NCBI RefSeq assembly: GCF_001570605.1
Contig: NZ_BBXG01000018.1
Coordinates: 1-64,000, forward strand
Direction of reading: 5' to 3'
DNA length: 64,000 nt
From: Herbidospora cretacea
GTDB lineage: Bacteria > Actinomycetota > Actinomycetes > Streptosporangiales > Streptosporangiaceae
Of this stretch, positions 50,801 through 61,600 are shown one piece after another. The position numbers and the translations under genes were made by a program. Each line of letters begins with the position of its first letter. Position 1 is the first letter of the stretch. Below the pieces are notes generated by a model that did not search any database, was not told the origin of the DNA, and was given only the letters and a program-made list of their open reading frames with translations.

Positions 50801-51021
50801 ACCGGCTCGACCGGATCACCGGCCTGCGGCTGCCCTCGACGGTGGTCTTCGACCATCCCACGCCGCTGGCGCTCGCCGCGTACCTGCGGGAACGGCTGTT
50901 CCCCGCCGAGCCGGAGGCGGCGCCGGAACCCGACCTCGACCTCGAGCTCGGTCTCGACCTCGACAGCGCCACCAACGACGAGCTCTTCGAGCTCATCGAC
51001 AACGAACTGCGTCTTTCGTGA
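44824..51021 (+). CDS. Type I PKS: loading module (KSQ-AT-ACP) and module 1 (KS-AT-DH remnant-ACP)
   Basis: A 2065-residue synthase. ATG 44824 is chosen for its GGAG 6 nt upstream. Loading KS: the active-site Cys is Gln (VDSAQSSS, Q178), so it decarboxylates rather than condenses. Loading AT: GHSQGE (about 616) and YASH (about 718) predict methylmalonyl-CoA, giving a propionyl starter; ACP LGFDSA about 930. Module 1 KS has VDTACSSS (C1152), EAHGTGT and SSKAHLGH. Its AT has GHSIGE (about 1592) and HAFH (about 1688), predicting malonyl-CoA. Between AT and ACP, about 100 residues resemble the second half of a dehydratase ([11 protein letters not shown] ... [11 protein letters not shown]) without the HxxxGxxxxP site. 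ACP (GEFDSLSS, about 1985) is followed by a C-terminal acidic docking segment ending [14 protein letters not shown]. No ketoreductase is present. Confidence 0.93.
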   Translation: MSLGDSPSQERVAVVGIACRLPQAPGPAAFWDLLRSERSAITAPPPGRWDEAPDAPLFGGFLDDVDGFDPEFFGISPREAAEMDPQQRLALELAWEALEDARSTRAHPGATTRGAAGGLSTGVFVGAIASDYATLVARGGPAAVTRHTLTGLNRGLIANRVSHALGLRGPSLTVDSAQSSSLVAVHLAAESVRSGESAVAIAAGVHLNLSTDGAVAAGRFGALSPDGRCYTFDSRANGYVRGEGGVALVLKTLTRALADGDRIYALISGGAVNNDGHTAGLTVPDPAAQAEVISLALSRAGLGPEEVQYVELHGTGTKVGDPIEAAALGSALGSGDRVLHVGSVKTNVGHLEGAAGITGLLKTILSVAHRELPASLNYENPNPDIALDELGLRVCTSTGGWPRPDSPLVAGVSSFGMGGTNCHLVVTEPPALPVPEIWGKAPDVLPWVLSGASEQALREQAARLLDHLDGTGAAFEDVAYSLAVTRKAFRHRAVLVGDSAEVRAGVRALAGGGQVAGLVQGVAAPRGRTVFVFPGQGSQWPGMAAALLRESPGFARSIAECAEALDPHTGWSLVDLLTKAGPLERVDVVQPALFAVMVSLARLWEAAGVRPDAVIGHSQGEIAAAHIAGALSLADAAAVSALRARAIAGIAGHGGMASVLLPVEQVAERIARWGERLSVAAVNGPASTVVSGDASAVGELLESYRSEGVRARAVPVDYASHSAQVEPLREPLTGELAGISPVSAPVAFYSTVTGGLLDTAGLAADYWYRNLRQPVEFDRAVRAAVADGHDVVVEASPHPLLTEGVRLVDGDALVTGTLRRDHGGVRNFLLSLGRVHAGGGTVDWPRVIGPARVVDLPTYAFQRRRLWLGSTEVPGPSRELRDLRAAAASAALGLVPEPRDLRAAVASSAAIVLGYASGDQVDPDVTFTDLGFDSAAAVEFQARLASATGLTLPASLVYDHPTVGAVTAYLSGEQPTEDEAVPVAAGEPVAIVAMSGRWPGGARSPEELWEILGSGSDVISEFPVNRGWDLAGLRTGSATDSGGFLHDADEFDAAFFGLSPREATVIDPQQRILLESAWELYERAGLDPSAQRGTRTGVYVGVTPHDYGPRLHEIPDDHQGHALTGTLTSAASGRIAYTLGLEGPALTVDTACSSSLVAIHLAVEALRRGECDLAVAGGAAVMSNPGMFTEFSRQGGLAPDGRIKAFAKAADGTAWAEGAGLVLLEPLSAARRNGHPVLAVVRGSAVNQDGASNGFTAPSGPAQQRVIRAALAVAGLSPDEVDAVEAHGTGTTLGDPIEAGAILATYGRDRERPVLLGSSKAHLGHTQAAAGVTGLVSMVQAIRSGTLPPTLHIDEPSPHVDWTSGRVGLLTEPTPWPETGRPRRAAVSSFGISGTNAHLIVEQAPDDVAEPVTSPEVVPLTLSAKSEAALREQAGLLRERLAGRPDITVADAARTLITGRALLTHRAVVLDDHLDALNALAAGDDHPAVVSGVATRRGGLAFLLTGQGSQRAGMGRELAGAFPVFADALAEVAGHLDAHLGHPIRDVMFTGGDGLLDTTAYTQPALFAFEVALHELAVSFGLRPTHLIGHSIGELTAAHLAGVLSLPDAAALVTARGRLMQSVTETGAMAALRATESELAGLLGDGVDVAAVNGPDSLVVSGDRDAVGALVARWRAERRQAKELQVSHAFHSPHMDAVVAGFREIAAGVSYHPPRIPVISNVTGRLATPEQLTDPGYWAGHIRRAVRFHDGITTLRDLGVTDFVEIGPGGALTSLVEEGAVAAARGGRPEPDAFRAALATLHTTGVPVDWRPGEAGPHTPADLPTYPFQRRRFWLTGPARQTLSGVVELADGSGAVLTGRLPEATEAAFADLAERAAQEIGGLRLAELTVEGPVVAGAVDVQILVAAGEGRRAIGVHVRPAGSGSWTRHATGAFEPVEEAAPATPPEELGDLLDLVRRTGAAVLGHADVEAVPPDRGFLDGEFDSLSSVELRNRLDRITGLRLPSTVVFDHPTPLALAAYLRERLFPAEPEAAPEPDLDLELGLDLDSATNDELFELIDNELRLS

Positions 51022-51035
51022 GGGGCACTCAGTCC

Positions 51036-54000
51036 ATGGCAGACGAAGAGAAGCTGCGCACCTACCTGACCCGGGTGACCCACCAGCTCCGGCAGACCCG
51101 GCAACGGCTGGAGGAGGTCGAGTCGGCCGCCCGTGAGCCGATCGCGATCGTCGGCATGGCCTGCCGCCTGCCGGGCGGGGCCGCCTCACCGGCGGAGCTG
51201 TGGGACCTGGTCGCCGGGGAGCGCGACGCCATCGGCCCGTTCCCCGCCGACCGGGGCTGGGATCTCGACGGCCTGTACGACCCCGACCCCGCCACCAGCG
51301 GCGCGACCTACGTCCGGGAGGGCGGCTTCCTCTACGACGCCGCCGACTTCGACGCGGAGTTCTTCGGCGTCTCCCCGAGGGAGGCGCTGGCCGCCGACCC
51401 GCAGCAGCGCATCCTGCTGGAGACCGCGTGGGAGGCCCTGGAGGACGCCCGCATCGACCCGACGTCGCTGCGCGGCACCGACGTCGGCGTCTTCGCCGGG
51501 GTCATCTCCCAGGAGTACGGCCCGAGCCTGCACCACCGCCCCGACCGCGACACCGACGGCTACGTGCTGACCGGCACCACCACCAGCGTGGCGTCGGGCC
51601 GGATCGCCTACACCTTCGGCTTCGAGGGCCCGGCCGTGACGGTCGACACGGCGTGCTCGGCGTCGCTGGTCGCGCTGCACCTGGCGGTCCAGTCGCTGCG
51701 GCTCGGCGAGTGCTCGCTGGCGCTGGCGGGCGGCGCGACCGTGCTGGCCGCCCCCGGCATGTTCATCGAGTTCGCCCGCCAGCGCGGCCTGGCCCCCGAC
51801 GGCCGGATCAAGGCCTTCGCCAAGGCCGCCGACGGCACCGCGTGGGCCGAGGGCGCGGGTCTCGTCGCGCTGGAACGCCTCTCCGACGCCCGGCGTCACG
51901 GCCACCGGGTGCTGGCCGTGCTGCGCGGCAGCGCCGTCAACCAGGACGGCCGCAGCAGCCAGCTCACCGCCCCGAACGGCACCTCCCAGCAGCGCGTCAT
52001 CAGGAAGGCGCTCGACTCGGCCGGGCTCAAGCCCCACGAGGTCGGCCTGATGGAGGCCCACGGCACCGGCACCACCCTCGGCGACCCCGTCGAGGCCCAC
52101 GCCCTGCTCGCCGTCTACGGGCAGCACCGCCTCTCGGGCCACCCGCTGTTCCTGGGCTCGCTGAAGTCGAACATCGGCCACTCCCAGGCCGCCGCCGGGG
52201 TCCTCGGCGTGATCAAGGTGGTGGAGTCGATCCGGCGCGGCGTGCTCCCCAAGACCCTGCACGTCGACGAGCCCTCGCCCTACGTCGACTGGTCGGCGGG
52301 CTCGGTGGAACTGCTGACCGAGGCCCGGCCCTGGCCGGAGAACGAGGTCCGGCGGGGAGCGGTGTCCGCGTTCGGCGTCAGCGGCACCAACGCCCACGTC
52401 ATCGTCGAACAGGCCCCCGCCGAGGACGCCGAGGAGAGGACGCCCGCCTCGGGCGCGGCCCCCTGGGTGCTGTCGGCCAGGAACGCGGCGGGCCTGCGCG
52501 GCCAGGCGGCCCGGCTGGCCGACTTCGCCGCGACCGGCGCGGCCCCCGCCGACGTGGCGTTCTCGCTGGCCACCACCCGCGCCCTGCTCGACGAGCGGGC
52601 CGTCGTGGTCGGCGACCTCGACGCGGGCCTGCGGGCGCTGGCGGCGGGCGAGCCGTCGCCGTGGGTGGCCACCGGCCGGGCGGGCCGGGGCCTGGCCTAC
52701 CTGTTCACCGGCCAGGGCAGCCAGCGCGAGGGCATGGGCCGGGACCTGTACGACCGTTTCCCGGTGTTCGCCGAGGCCTTCGACGCGGCGTCGTCGGAAC
52801 AGGTGAAAGTGGTGGTGTTCGGGAACGCCCCCGCCGGTGCGGATGCTGATGCCGCTGGAGGTTCGGGTGGCGGTGCAGGTTCCAGCGTGGGTGCTGGCGC
52901 GGATCCTCATGCGGGTGCGGGTGGTCGGTTGGCCCATGGCGGGCGGTTGGATCAGACGTTCTTCACTCAGTCCGGACTTTTCGCGTTACAGGTGGCCCTG
53001 TTCCGGCTGCTGGAGTCATGGGGGGTTCGGCCCGACTACGTGGCGGGGCACTCCATCGGTGAGCTGGCGGCGGCGCATGTGGCCGGGGTGTGGTCGCTGG
53101 AGGACGCGGCCAAGGTCGTGGAGGCGCGCGGGCGGTTGATGCAGGCGCTGCCCGGCGGTGGCGCGATGGCGGCGGTCGAGGGCACCGAGGCGGAGATCCC
53201 CGGAACCGTCGAGATCGCCGCGATCAACGGTCCGTCGTCGATCGTGGTCACCGGGGAGGAGGATGCGGTCGAGGCGGTGGTCGCCGACTTCGCCGCTCGT
53301 GGGCGGCGGGTCAAGCGGCTCACCGTGAGCCATGCCTTCCACTCGGCTCGGCTGGAGCCGATGCTGGCCGAATACCGGCAGGTGCTCGAAACGGTCACCT
53401 TCCACGAACCCCGCATCCCGCTGGTGTCCACCCTCACCGGCCGGATCAGCGACGTCACCACGCCGGACTACTGGGTCCGCCAGGTCCGGGAGCCGGTCCG
53501 GTTCGCCGATGCGGTGACCACCCTGGATTCGGCCGGAGTCACGACCTTTCTGGAGCTCGGCCCCGACGCGGTGCTGTCGGCGCTGGTCCCCGACGGGCGC
53601 ACCGCCGTCCCGCTGCTGCGTAAGGACCGGCCCGAAGAGGTCACCGCGCTGCTCGCGCTGGGTCAGGCCCACATCCACGGCAAGCAGGTCGACTGGACCG
53701 CCGTCATGCCCGGTGCGCGGCCGATCGACCTGCCCACCTACGCCTTCCAGCGCGAACGCTACTGGCTCGACGCCACCAAGCCGGTCGGCCAGACCCGGGC
53801 GGTCGACGACTGGCGGCACCAGATCGTCTGGCGCCGCCTCCCCGACCCCGGCCACACCGCGCTGTCGGGGAAGTGGCTGGTGGTCGTACCGGAAGGGGTG
53901 GAGAGCGGCGCCGCCGAGGCGGCGCTGACCGCAAGAGGGGCGCGGGCCGCCCGGCTGACCGTCTTCTCCGACGACCGGGACAAACTTGCCGCCGAACTCG

Positions 54001-55628
54001 CCCAGGCCGGGCCGGTCGACGGGATCCTGTCCCTGCTGGCCTGGTCGGACGTGGACGCGGACGAGGTCGTGCCCTGGTCGTACCGGGCGAATCTGGCCCT
54101 GCTCCAGGCCGCGCCGGACGCGCCCGTCTGGTACGCGACCAGGAACGCCGTCTCGACCGGCCCCGGCGACACCGCGCCCGACCCGGCGCAGGCGCTGCTG
54201 TGGGGCCTGGGCACGATCGCCGCCGTCGAACGCCCCGAACGCTGGGGCGGCCTCGTCGACCTCCCGGGCGACGGCCACTGGGACGACCTGGCCGACGCGC
54301 TCGCCGGGACCGAACACGAGATCGCCGTGCGCGCATCGGGACGGCACGCCCGGCGGCTGGTCCGCAGCTCCCCGCCCGCCGGGAAGACGTGGACGACCGG
54401 GGGGACCGTGCTGGTCACCGGCGGCGCCGGCGCGATCGGCGGCCACGTCGCCGCCTGGCTGGCCGGACGCGGCGTGCGGGACCTGCTGCTCGTCGGCCGG
54501 CGCGGCGAGAACGCCCCCGGGGCCGACGCGCTCCGCGACCGCCTGACCGAACTCGGCGCGCGGGTCACCTTCGCCGCCGCCGACGTCGGCGACCGGGCCG
54601 CGCTCGAACGGGTGCTGGCGGACATCCCGGCCGACCGGCCGCTGACCGCCGTCTTCCACGCCGCCGCCGACCTCGACGACGGCCTGATCGACACGCTCAC
54701 CCCCGAACGGGCGCAGCGGGTCCTGCGGGTGAAGGCGGGCGGCGCGCGCCACCTGGACGAGCTCACCCGCGACCTCGACCTGACCGCGTTCGTGCTGTTC
54801 TCCTCGGTCTCCGGCGTCTGCGGCCTGCCCGGCCAGGCCAACTACGCGCCCGGCAACGCCTACCTCGACGCGCTGGCCGCCCGCCGCCGCGCCGAGGGGC
54901 TGCCCGCCACCGCCGTCGCCTGGGGCCGCTGGGCCGGCAAGGGCCTGGTCGACTCCGCCACCGCCAAGACCCTTTCCCGGTACGGCCTGCGCGGCATGGC
55001 CCCCGAGTCCGCGGTCACCGCCCTCGGCCTTGCCCTCGACCGCAACGAGACCGCCGTCGTCGTGGCCGACGTCGACTGGCCCACCCTGTTCCAGAACCGC
55101 CCGCGCGCCCTCGCCTCGGAGTTCCTGGAAGCGGCCCCGGAGGCCCCCGCCCAGCTGGACGAGGTGACCGCCAAGAGCCTGCTGCGGCTGGTCCGCACCC
55201 AGGCCGCGGCGGTGCAGGCCCGCTCCTCCGCCGACGCCGTCGAACCCCGGTCGCGCTTCCGCGACCAGGGCTTCGACTCGCTGACCTCGGTCGAACTGCG
55301 CAACCGGCTGGCCGCCGCGACCGGCCTGACCCTGCCCCCGTCCATCGTGTACGACCACCCGACCCCCGAGGCCGTCGCCGCCTACCTGCTCACCGAGCTC
55401 AACCCGGCCGAGCGTACCCCGACGATCGCGACCGTGCTCGACCGCCTCGACGCGCTCGAACACGTGCTGGCCACCGCCGAGCTCACCGGCCAGGACCGGG
55501 AGGCCGCCGCCGTCCGGCTGCGCCGCCTGTCCACCGCCTGGGACGACCGGCCCGACCGGCCCGACCTGGCCGCGGCCGACGACGACGAGCTCGTCGACTT
55601 CATCACCCGGACCCTCGGCATCTCCTGA
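51036..55628 (+). CDS. Type I PKS: module 2 (KS-AT-KR-ACP)
   Basis: A 1530-residue single-module synthase. The N-terminal coiled-coil docking helix ([20 protein letters not shown]) pairs with the tail of the preceding PKS. KS has VDTACSAS (C207), EAHGTGT and KSNIGHS. AT has GHSIGE (about 672) and HAFH (about 766), predicting malonyl-CoA. An Ala/Gly/Asp-rich insert of about 35 residues interrupts the AT near residues 597-635. KR has [11 protein letters not shown] (about 1128), LDD (B-type stereochemistry), Ser in LFSSVSG, and Tyr in [13 protein letters not shown] (about 1269) with Pro five residues before it. ACP is QGFDSL (about 1412). A C-terminal docking domain ends [15 protein letters not shown]. 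It adds a ketide reduced to a beta-hydroxyl. Confidence 0.94.
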   Translation: MADEEKLRTYLTRVTHQLRQTRQRLEEVESAAREPIAIVGMACRLPGGAASPAELWDLVAGERDAIGPFPADRGWDLDGLYDPDPATSGATYVREGGFLYDAADFDAEFFGVSPREALAADPQQRILLETAWEALEDARIDPTSLRGTDVGVFAGVISQEYGPSLHHRPDRDTDGYVLTGTTTSVASGRIAYTFGFEGPAVTVDTACSASLVALHLAVQSLRLGECSLALAGGATVLAAPGMFIEFARQRGLAPDGRIKAFAKAADGTAWAEGAGLVALERLSDARRHGHRVLAVLRGSAVNQDGRSSQLTAPNGTSQQRVIRKALDSAGLKPHEVGLMEAHGTGTTLGDPVEAHALLAVYGQHRLSGHPLFLGSLKSNIGHSQAAAGVLGVIKVVESIRRGVLPKTLHVDEPSPYVDWSAGSVELLTEARPWPENEVRRGAVSAFGVSGTNAHVIVEQAPAEDAEERTPASGAAPWVLSARNAAGLRGQAARLADFAATGAAPADVAFSLATTRALLDERAVVVGDLDAGLRALAAGEPSPWVATGRAGRGLAYLFTGQGSQREGMGRDLYDRFPVFAEAFDAASSEQVKVVVFGNAPAGADADAAGGSGGGAGSSVGAGADPHAGAGGRLAHGGRLDQTFFTQSGLFALQVALFRLLESWGVRPDYVAGHSIGELAAAHVAGVWSLEDAAKVVEARGRLMQALPGGGAMAAVEGTEAEIPGTVEIAAINGPSSIVVTGEEDAVEAVVADFAARGRRVKRLTVSHAFHSARLEPMLAEYRQVLETVTFHEPRIPLVSTLTGRISDVTTPDYWVRQVREPVRFADAVTTLDSAGVTTFLELGPDAVLSALVPDGRTAVPLLRKDRPEEVTALLALGQAHIHGKQVDWTAVMPGARPIDLPTYAFQRERYWLDATKPVGQTRAVDDWRHQIVWRRLPDPGHTALSGKWLVVVPEGVESGAAEAALTARGARAARLTVFSDDRDKLAAELAQAGPVDGILSLLAWSDVDADEVVPWSYRANLALLQAAPDAPVWYATRNAVSTGPGDTAPDPAQALLWGLGTIAAVERPERWGGLVDLPGDGHWDDLADALAGTEHEIAVRASGRHARRLVRSSPPAGKTWTTGGTVLVTGGAGAIGGHVAAWLAGRGVRDLLLVGRRGENAPGADALRDRLTELGARVTFAAADVGDRAALERVLADIPADRPLTAVFHAAADLDDGLIDTLTPERAQRVLRVKAGGARHLDELTRDLDLTAFVLFSSVSGVCGLPGQANYAPGNAYLDALAARRRAEGLPATAVAWGRWAGKGLVDSATAKTLSRYGLRGMAPESAVTALGLALDRNETAVVVADVDWPTLFQNRPRALASEFLEAAPEAPAQLDEVTAKSLLRLVRTQAAAVQARSSADAVEPRSRFRDQGFDSLTSVELRNRLAAATGLTLPPSIVYDHPTPEAVAAYLLTELNPAERTPTIATVLDRLDALEHVLATAELTGQDREAAAVRLRRLSTAWDDRPDRPDLAAADDDELVDFITRTLGIS
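52731..53690 (+). repeat. AT-domain segment near-identical to module 3 (copy A)
   Basis: This stretch aligns without gaps to 57362-58321 at a constant offset of 4631 bp and is almost identical over long runs. The alignment includes the low-complexity insert, where divergence is concentrated. It indicates recent duplication or gene conversion between modules 2 and 3. Confidence 0.8.
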
Positions 55629-55642
55629 GAGGCACGTCGAAC

Positions 55643-58600
55643 ATGAGTGACGACCAGATCCGGCATCTGCTCAAGCGGGTCTCGGCCGAGCTGCACGAGA
55701 CCAGACGGCAGCTCGTGCGGTTCCGCGAGCCGATCGCGGTCATCGGCATGGCCTGCCGCCTTCCCGGCGGCGTGCGGTCGCCGGAGGACCTGTGGGAGCT
55801 CGTCTCCGCCGAGCGCGACGCCGTCGGAGAGTTCCCCGCCGACCGGGGCTGGGACCTCGACGCCCTGTACGACCCCGACCCCGACCGCCCCGGCACCACC
55901 TACACCCGCCACGGCGGCTTCCTCGACGACGTGGCCGGTTTCGACGCCGAGTTCTTCGGCATCTCCCCGCGTGAGGCGCTGGCGACCGACCCGCAGCACC
56001 GGCTGCTGCTGGAGACCGCGTGGGAGGCGCTGGAGCGGGCCGGGGTCGACGTGCACACCCTGCGCGGCACCCGGACCGGCGTCTTCGCGGGGATGAACGG
56101 CCAGGACTACGCGGCCCGGCTGCCCGGCGTCCCGGCCGCCGTCGACGGCTACCTCAGCATCGGCACCGCGATGAGCGTCGCGTCGGGCCGCGTCGCCTAC
56201 ACCTTCGGTTTCGAGGGCCCGGCCGTGACGGTCGACACGGCCTGCTCGTCGTCGCTGGTGGCGCTGCACCTGGCGGTCCAGTCGCTGCGGTCGGGCGAGT
56301 CGGACCTCGCGCTGGCCGGCGGGGTGACCGTGATGACCTCGCCGGTCGGGTTCGTGGAGTTCTCCCGGCAGCGCGGCCTGGCCCCCGACGGCCGGGTCAA
56401 GGCGTTCGCGCGCGGCGCCGACGGCACCGGCTGGGCCGAGGGCGCCGGGTTCCTGCTGGTCGAACGCCTCTCCGACGCCCAGCGCCTCGGCCACGACGTG
56501 CTGGCCGTGATCACCGGCACTGCGGTGAACCAGGACGGCGCGTCCAACGGCCTGACCGCCCCCAACGGCCCCGCCCAGCGGGCCGTCATCCAGAGCGCCC
56601 TGGCCGCAGCGGGGCTCTCGGGCGCCGACGTCGACCTGCTGGAGGCCCACGGCACCGGCACGACCCTCGGCGACCCGATCGAGGCCCACGCTCTGCTCGG
56701 GACATACGGCCAGAACCGCGAGCGCCCGCTGTGGCTCGGCTCGGTCAAGTCGAACATCGGCCACACCCAGGCCGCCGCCGGGGTCGCCGGGGTCATCAAG
56801 GTGATCGAGTCGATCCGCCACGGCGTCCTGCCCAGGACCCTGCACGTCGACGAGCCGTCACCCTACGTCGACTGGTCGGCGGGCTCGGTCGAACTCCTCA
56901 CCGAGGCCCGTCCCTGGCCCGAGACGGAGGTCCGCAGAGCGGGCGTGTCGGCCTTCGGCGTGAGCGGCACCAACGCCCACGTCATCGTCGAGTCCGCCCC
57001 ACCGCCGACGGACCCGGCCAGAACCCCAGCGGCAGCCCCGGCCGGGGCCGCCGCGCTGGACCTGGCCGGAAAGGCAGCCGTGTCGTGGCCGGTGCCGCTG
57101 GTGGTCTCGGCCCGCACCCCGGCCGCGCTCCGCGCCCAGGCGGCGCAGCTCGCCGACCACCTCGGCACCGCGGACCTCAAGGACATCGCCCACTCCTTGG
57201 CCACCGGCCGGGCCCTGCTCGACGAACGCGCCGTGGTCGTCGGCGACCCGGAGGCGGGCCTGCGCGCCCTCGCCGCAGGCGAGCCTTCACCGCACGTGGT
57301 CCGGGGCGTCGCCGGAGGCGAACTCGCCTACCTGTTCACCGGCCAAGGCAGCCAGCGCGAGGGCATGGGCCGGGACCTGTACGACCGTTTCCCGGTGTTC
57401 GCCGAGGCCTTCGACGCGGCGTCGTCGGAACAGGTGAAAGAGGTGGTGTTCGGGAACGCCCCCGCCGATGCCGATGCGAGCGCCGGTGGCCGTTCGGGCG
57501 GCGGTGCAGGTTCCGGTGTGGGTACCGGCGCGGATGCTCACGTGGGTGCGGGTGGTCGGTTGGCCCATGGCGGGCGGTTGGATCAGACGTTCTTCACTCA
57601 GTCCGGACTTTTCGCGTTACAGGTGGCCCTGTTCCGGCTGCTGGAGTCGTGGGGGGTTCGGCCCGACTACGTGGCGGGGCACTCCATCGGTGAACTCGCG
57701 GCGGCGCATGTGGCCGGGGTGTGGTCGCTCGAAGACGCGGCCAAGGTCGTGGAGGCGCGCGGGCGGTTGATGCAGGCGCTGCCCGGCGGTGGGGCGATGG
57801 CGGCGCTGGAGGCGGTCGAAGCCGAGGTGCCCGCCGGGGTGGAGATCGCGGCGATCAACGGGCCGTCGTCGCTGGTCGTCACGGGTGACGAGGATGCCGT
57901 TGAGGCGGTGGTCGCCGACTTCGCGGGTCGGGGGCGGCGGGTCAAGCGGCTCACCGTGAGTCACGCTTTCCACTCCGCCCGGCTGGAGCCGATGCTGGCC
58001 GAATACCGGCAGGTGCTCGAAACGGTCACCTTCCACGAGCCGCGCATCCCGCTGGTCTCGACGCTGACCGGACAGGTCAGCGACGTCACCACGCCCGACT
58101 ACTGGGTCCGGCAGGTGCGGGAAACCGTCAGGTTCGCCGACGCGGTCGCCACGCTGGATTCGTTCGGAGTCACGACATTTCTGGAGCTCGGCCCCGACGC
58201 GGTGCTGTCGGCGCTGGTCCCCGATGGGCACACCGCCGTCCCGCTGCTGCGTAAGGACCGGCCCGAAGAGGTCACCGCTTTGCTCGCGCTCGGCCAGGCC
58301 CACATCCACGGCAAGCCCGTCGACTGGGCTCGGGTCATCCCGGGCGGACGCCGGACCGACCTGCCCACCTACCCGTTCCAGCGGGAGCGTTACTGGCTCG
58401 ACCTCCCCGACGAGCCCGCCACCGGCCCGGTACACCTCGCCGACGGGCGGTTCGTGCACACGGTCCGGCTGGCCGTGCGCACCCATCCCTGGCTCGCCGA
58501 CCACGTCATCGCGGGTGCGACGGTCGTGCCGGGCACGGCGCTGCTGGACCTCGCGCTGCGCGCCGGGGGCGACCTGGACGAGCTGGTGATCGAGGCCCCC

Positions 58601-61600
58601 GTGGTCATCACCGGCGACGCGACCGCCGAGATCCAGATCGTCGTGGACGGCGACGACATCAGCGTCCACTCCCGGATCGGCGACGGCGAATGGACCAGGA
58701 ACGCGACCGGCCGGGCGGCCGGCGCAGACCTGCCGCCCGCGCCGCCGCCGGCCGCCTGGCCGCCGCCGGGGGCGGAACCGCTCGACACGGCGGGCCTGTA
58801 CGAGCTGCTCGCCGAGGTCGGGCTCGAATACGGCCCCGCCTTTCAGGGCGTCACCGACGCCTGGCGCGACGGCGAGACCATCCACGCGGAGGTGACGCTC
58901 CAGGAGGCCGAACGGGGCGACGCGGCCACGTTCACCGTGCATCCCGCGCTGCTCGACTCGGCGCTGCACCTCGCGGCCGACCCGGCCCGGCTGCTGCTGC
59001 CCTTCGCGTGGCGGGGGGTGCGCCACCACTCCTCCGGCGCGACCACGGCCCGGGTCCGGCTGGCCCCGGTGGGCCCCGAGCGGTGGTCGGTCGACCTGAC
59101 CGACGACGCGGGCACGCCGGTCCTGTCGGTCGAGGCGCTCGACTCGCGGGCGATCGACCCCGCCGCGCTGCGTACCGCCGCCCTGCACCGGGTCGAGTGG
59201 GTCGAGAGCGACGCCGTGCCGGAGGCGCCGGGTGTCGTGATCGACGTCCCGGCGGCGGGCGACGACTGGCACGACCTGGTCAACCGGGTCCTCGCCGACC
59301 TGCGGGACGCGCAGGGGCCGGTGCTGGTGAAGGTCCGCGACGCCGTGGCGGTGCTGCCGGGCGAGACGGCCGACCCCCGGGCCGCCGCCGTGTGGGGGCT
59401 GGTCCGGGCGGCGCAGGCCGAACAGCCCGACCGGTTCACGCTGGCCGACGGCGACGTCGAAAGCGTCCCCGCCGGGGAGCCGGTGTTCGCGGTCCGCGAC
59501 GGCCGGACCTACGTCCCCCGCCTGAAGCGGATCGACCCGCACGACGCGCCCCCGCCGCTCGACCCCGAGGGAACCGTGCTGGTCACCGGCGGGACCGGCG
59601 GGCTCGGCAGGATCCTGGCCCGCCACCTGGTGACCCGGCACGGCGTCCGCCACCTCGTCCTGACCAGCCGCCGGGGCGAGCAGGCGCCGGGCGCGCCGGA
59701 GCTGCGGGAGGAGCTGACCGCGCTGGGCGCCCGGGTCGACATCGTCGCGGGCGACGTCGCCGACCGGGCGTTCCTGACCGGCGTCCTGGCCGGGATCCCC
59801 GCGCTGACCGGCGTGATCCACACGGCCGGGGTCGTGGACGACGGCGTCCTGGCGGCCCTCACCCCCGAGCGGGTGTCGGCGGTGCTGCGGCCCAAGGCCG
59901 ACGCCGCCCGGCACCTGCACGAACTCACCTGCGACCGCGACCTGGCCTGGTTCGTGCTCTACTCGTCCGTCTCGGGTGTGCTGGGCAACGCGGGCCAGGC
60001 CAGCTACGCGGCGGCCAACGCCTACCTCGACGGGCTGGCCGTCCACCGCCGTGCCCTCGGCCTGCCCGGGGTCTCGCTGGCCTGGGGGCTCTGGGCGGAG
60101 CAGACCGGCATCACCGCCCACCTGCGGCAGGCCGACCTCGCGCGGGCCGCCAGGAACGGGGTCCGGCCGCTGGCCACCGACGCCGCGCTGGAGCTGTTCG
60201 ACGCGGCGCTCGGCGCCGGGGACCCGGTAATCGTCCCGGGCGTGCTCGACCTGCGGCCCAAGCCGGTACGCCGGGCGAGCGCCGCCAAGGCCGAGGGGCT
60301 GGCCACGCTCGGCGAGGAGGCCCGCGCCGAGGTGCTGCTGACCATCGTCAGGACCGAGGCGGGGGCCGTGCTCGGCACCGGAACCGTGCCCGCCGGGCGG
60401 GCCTTCGGCGACCTCGGGCTCGACTCGCTGATGTCGGTCGAGCTGCGCAACCGGCTCGGCGCGGCCACCGGCCTGACGCTGCCGGCCACCCTCATGTTCG
60501 ACCACCCGACCGCCGCCGCCGTCGCCTCCCACCTGGGCACCCTGTTCCGGCCCGCGCCGTCCCGCCCGGCCCCGGCGCGCGTCTCCCAGCACGTGGACGA
60601 CGACGCCATCGCCATCGTCGGCATGGCCTGCCGCCTCCCCGGCGGCGTCGCGGGCCCCGACGACCTGTGGAGACTGGTCGAGTCGGGCGGCGACGCCGTG
60701 TCCGGCTTCCCCGACAACCGGGGCTGGGACATCGAGTCCCTGTACGACCCCGACCCGGCCAAACCCGGCACCACGTACACGACCTCGGGCGGGTTCCTGC
60801 ACGACGCCGGCGAGTTCGACGCCGGGTTCTTCGGCATCTCCCCGCGTGAGGCGCTGGCGACCGACCCGCAGCAGCGGCTCCTGCTGGAGACGGCGTGGGA
60901 GGCGTTCGAGCACGCCGGGATCGACCCGGTGGCGCTGCGCGGCAGCCGTACCGGCGTGTTCGCCGGGGTCATGTACCACGACTACGCGCCCAAGATCGGC
61001 GAGGCGCCCGCGCCGCTGGAGGGATACCTGGCCAACGGCAACGCGGGCAGCGTCGCGTCCGGCCGGATCTCCTACGCCTTCGGCTTCGAGGGCCCGGCCG
61101 TCACCGTCGACACGGCCTGCTCGTCGTCGCTGGTCGCGCTGCACCTGGCGGCGCAGTCGCTCAGGACCGGCGAGTCGGACCTCGCGCTCGCGGGCGGCGT
61201 CGCGGTGATGGCCACCCCGTCGGTGTTCGTCGAGTTCTCCCGCCAGCGCGGCCTGGCCACCGACGGCCGCTGCAAGGCCTACGCGGCGGCGGCCGACGGC
61301 ACCGGCTGGGCCGAGGGCGCGACCCTGCTCCTGGTCGAACGCCTTTCCGACGCCCGCCGCCTGGGCCACGAGGTGCTGGCCGTGGTCCGCGGCACCGCCG
61401 TCAACCAGGACGGCGCGTCCAACGGCCTGACCGCCCCCAACGGCCCGTCGCAGCAGCGGGTGATCCGGCAGGCGCTCGCCAACGCCGGGCTGACCCCGCA
61501 GGACGTCGACGTCGTCGAGGGCCACGGCACCGGCACCACCCTCGGCGACCCCATCGAGGCGCAGGCCCTGATCGCCGTCTACGGCCAGGACCGGCCCGGC

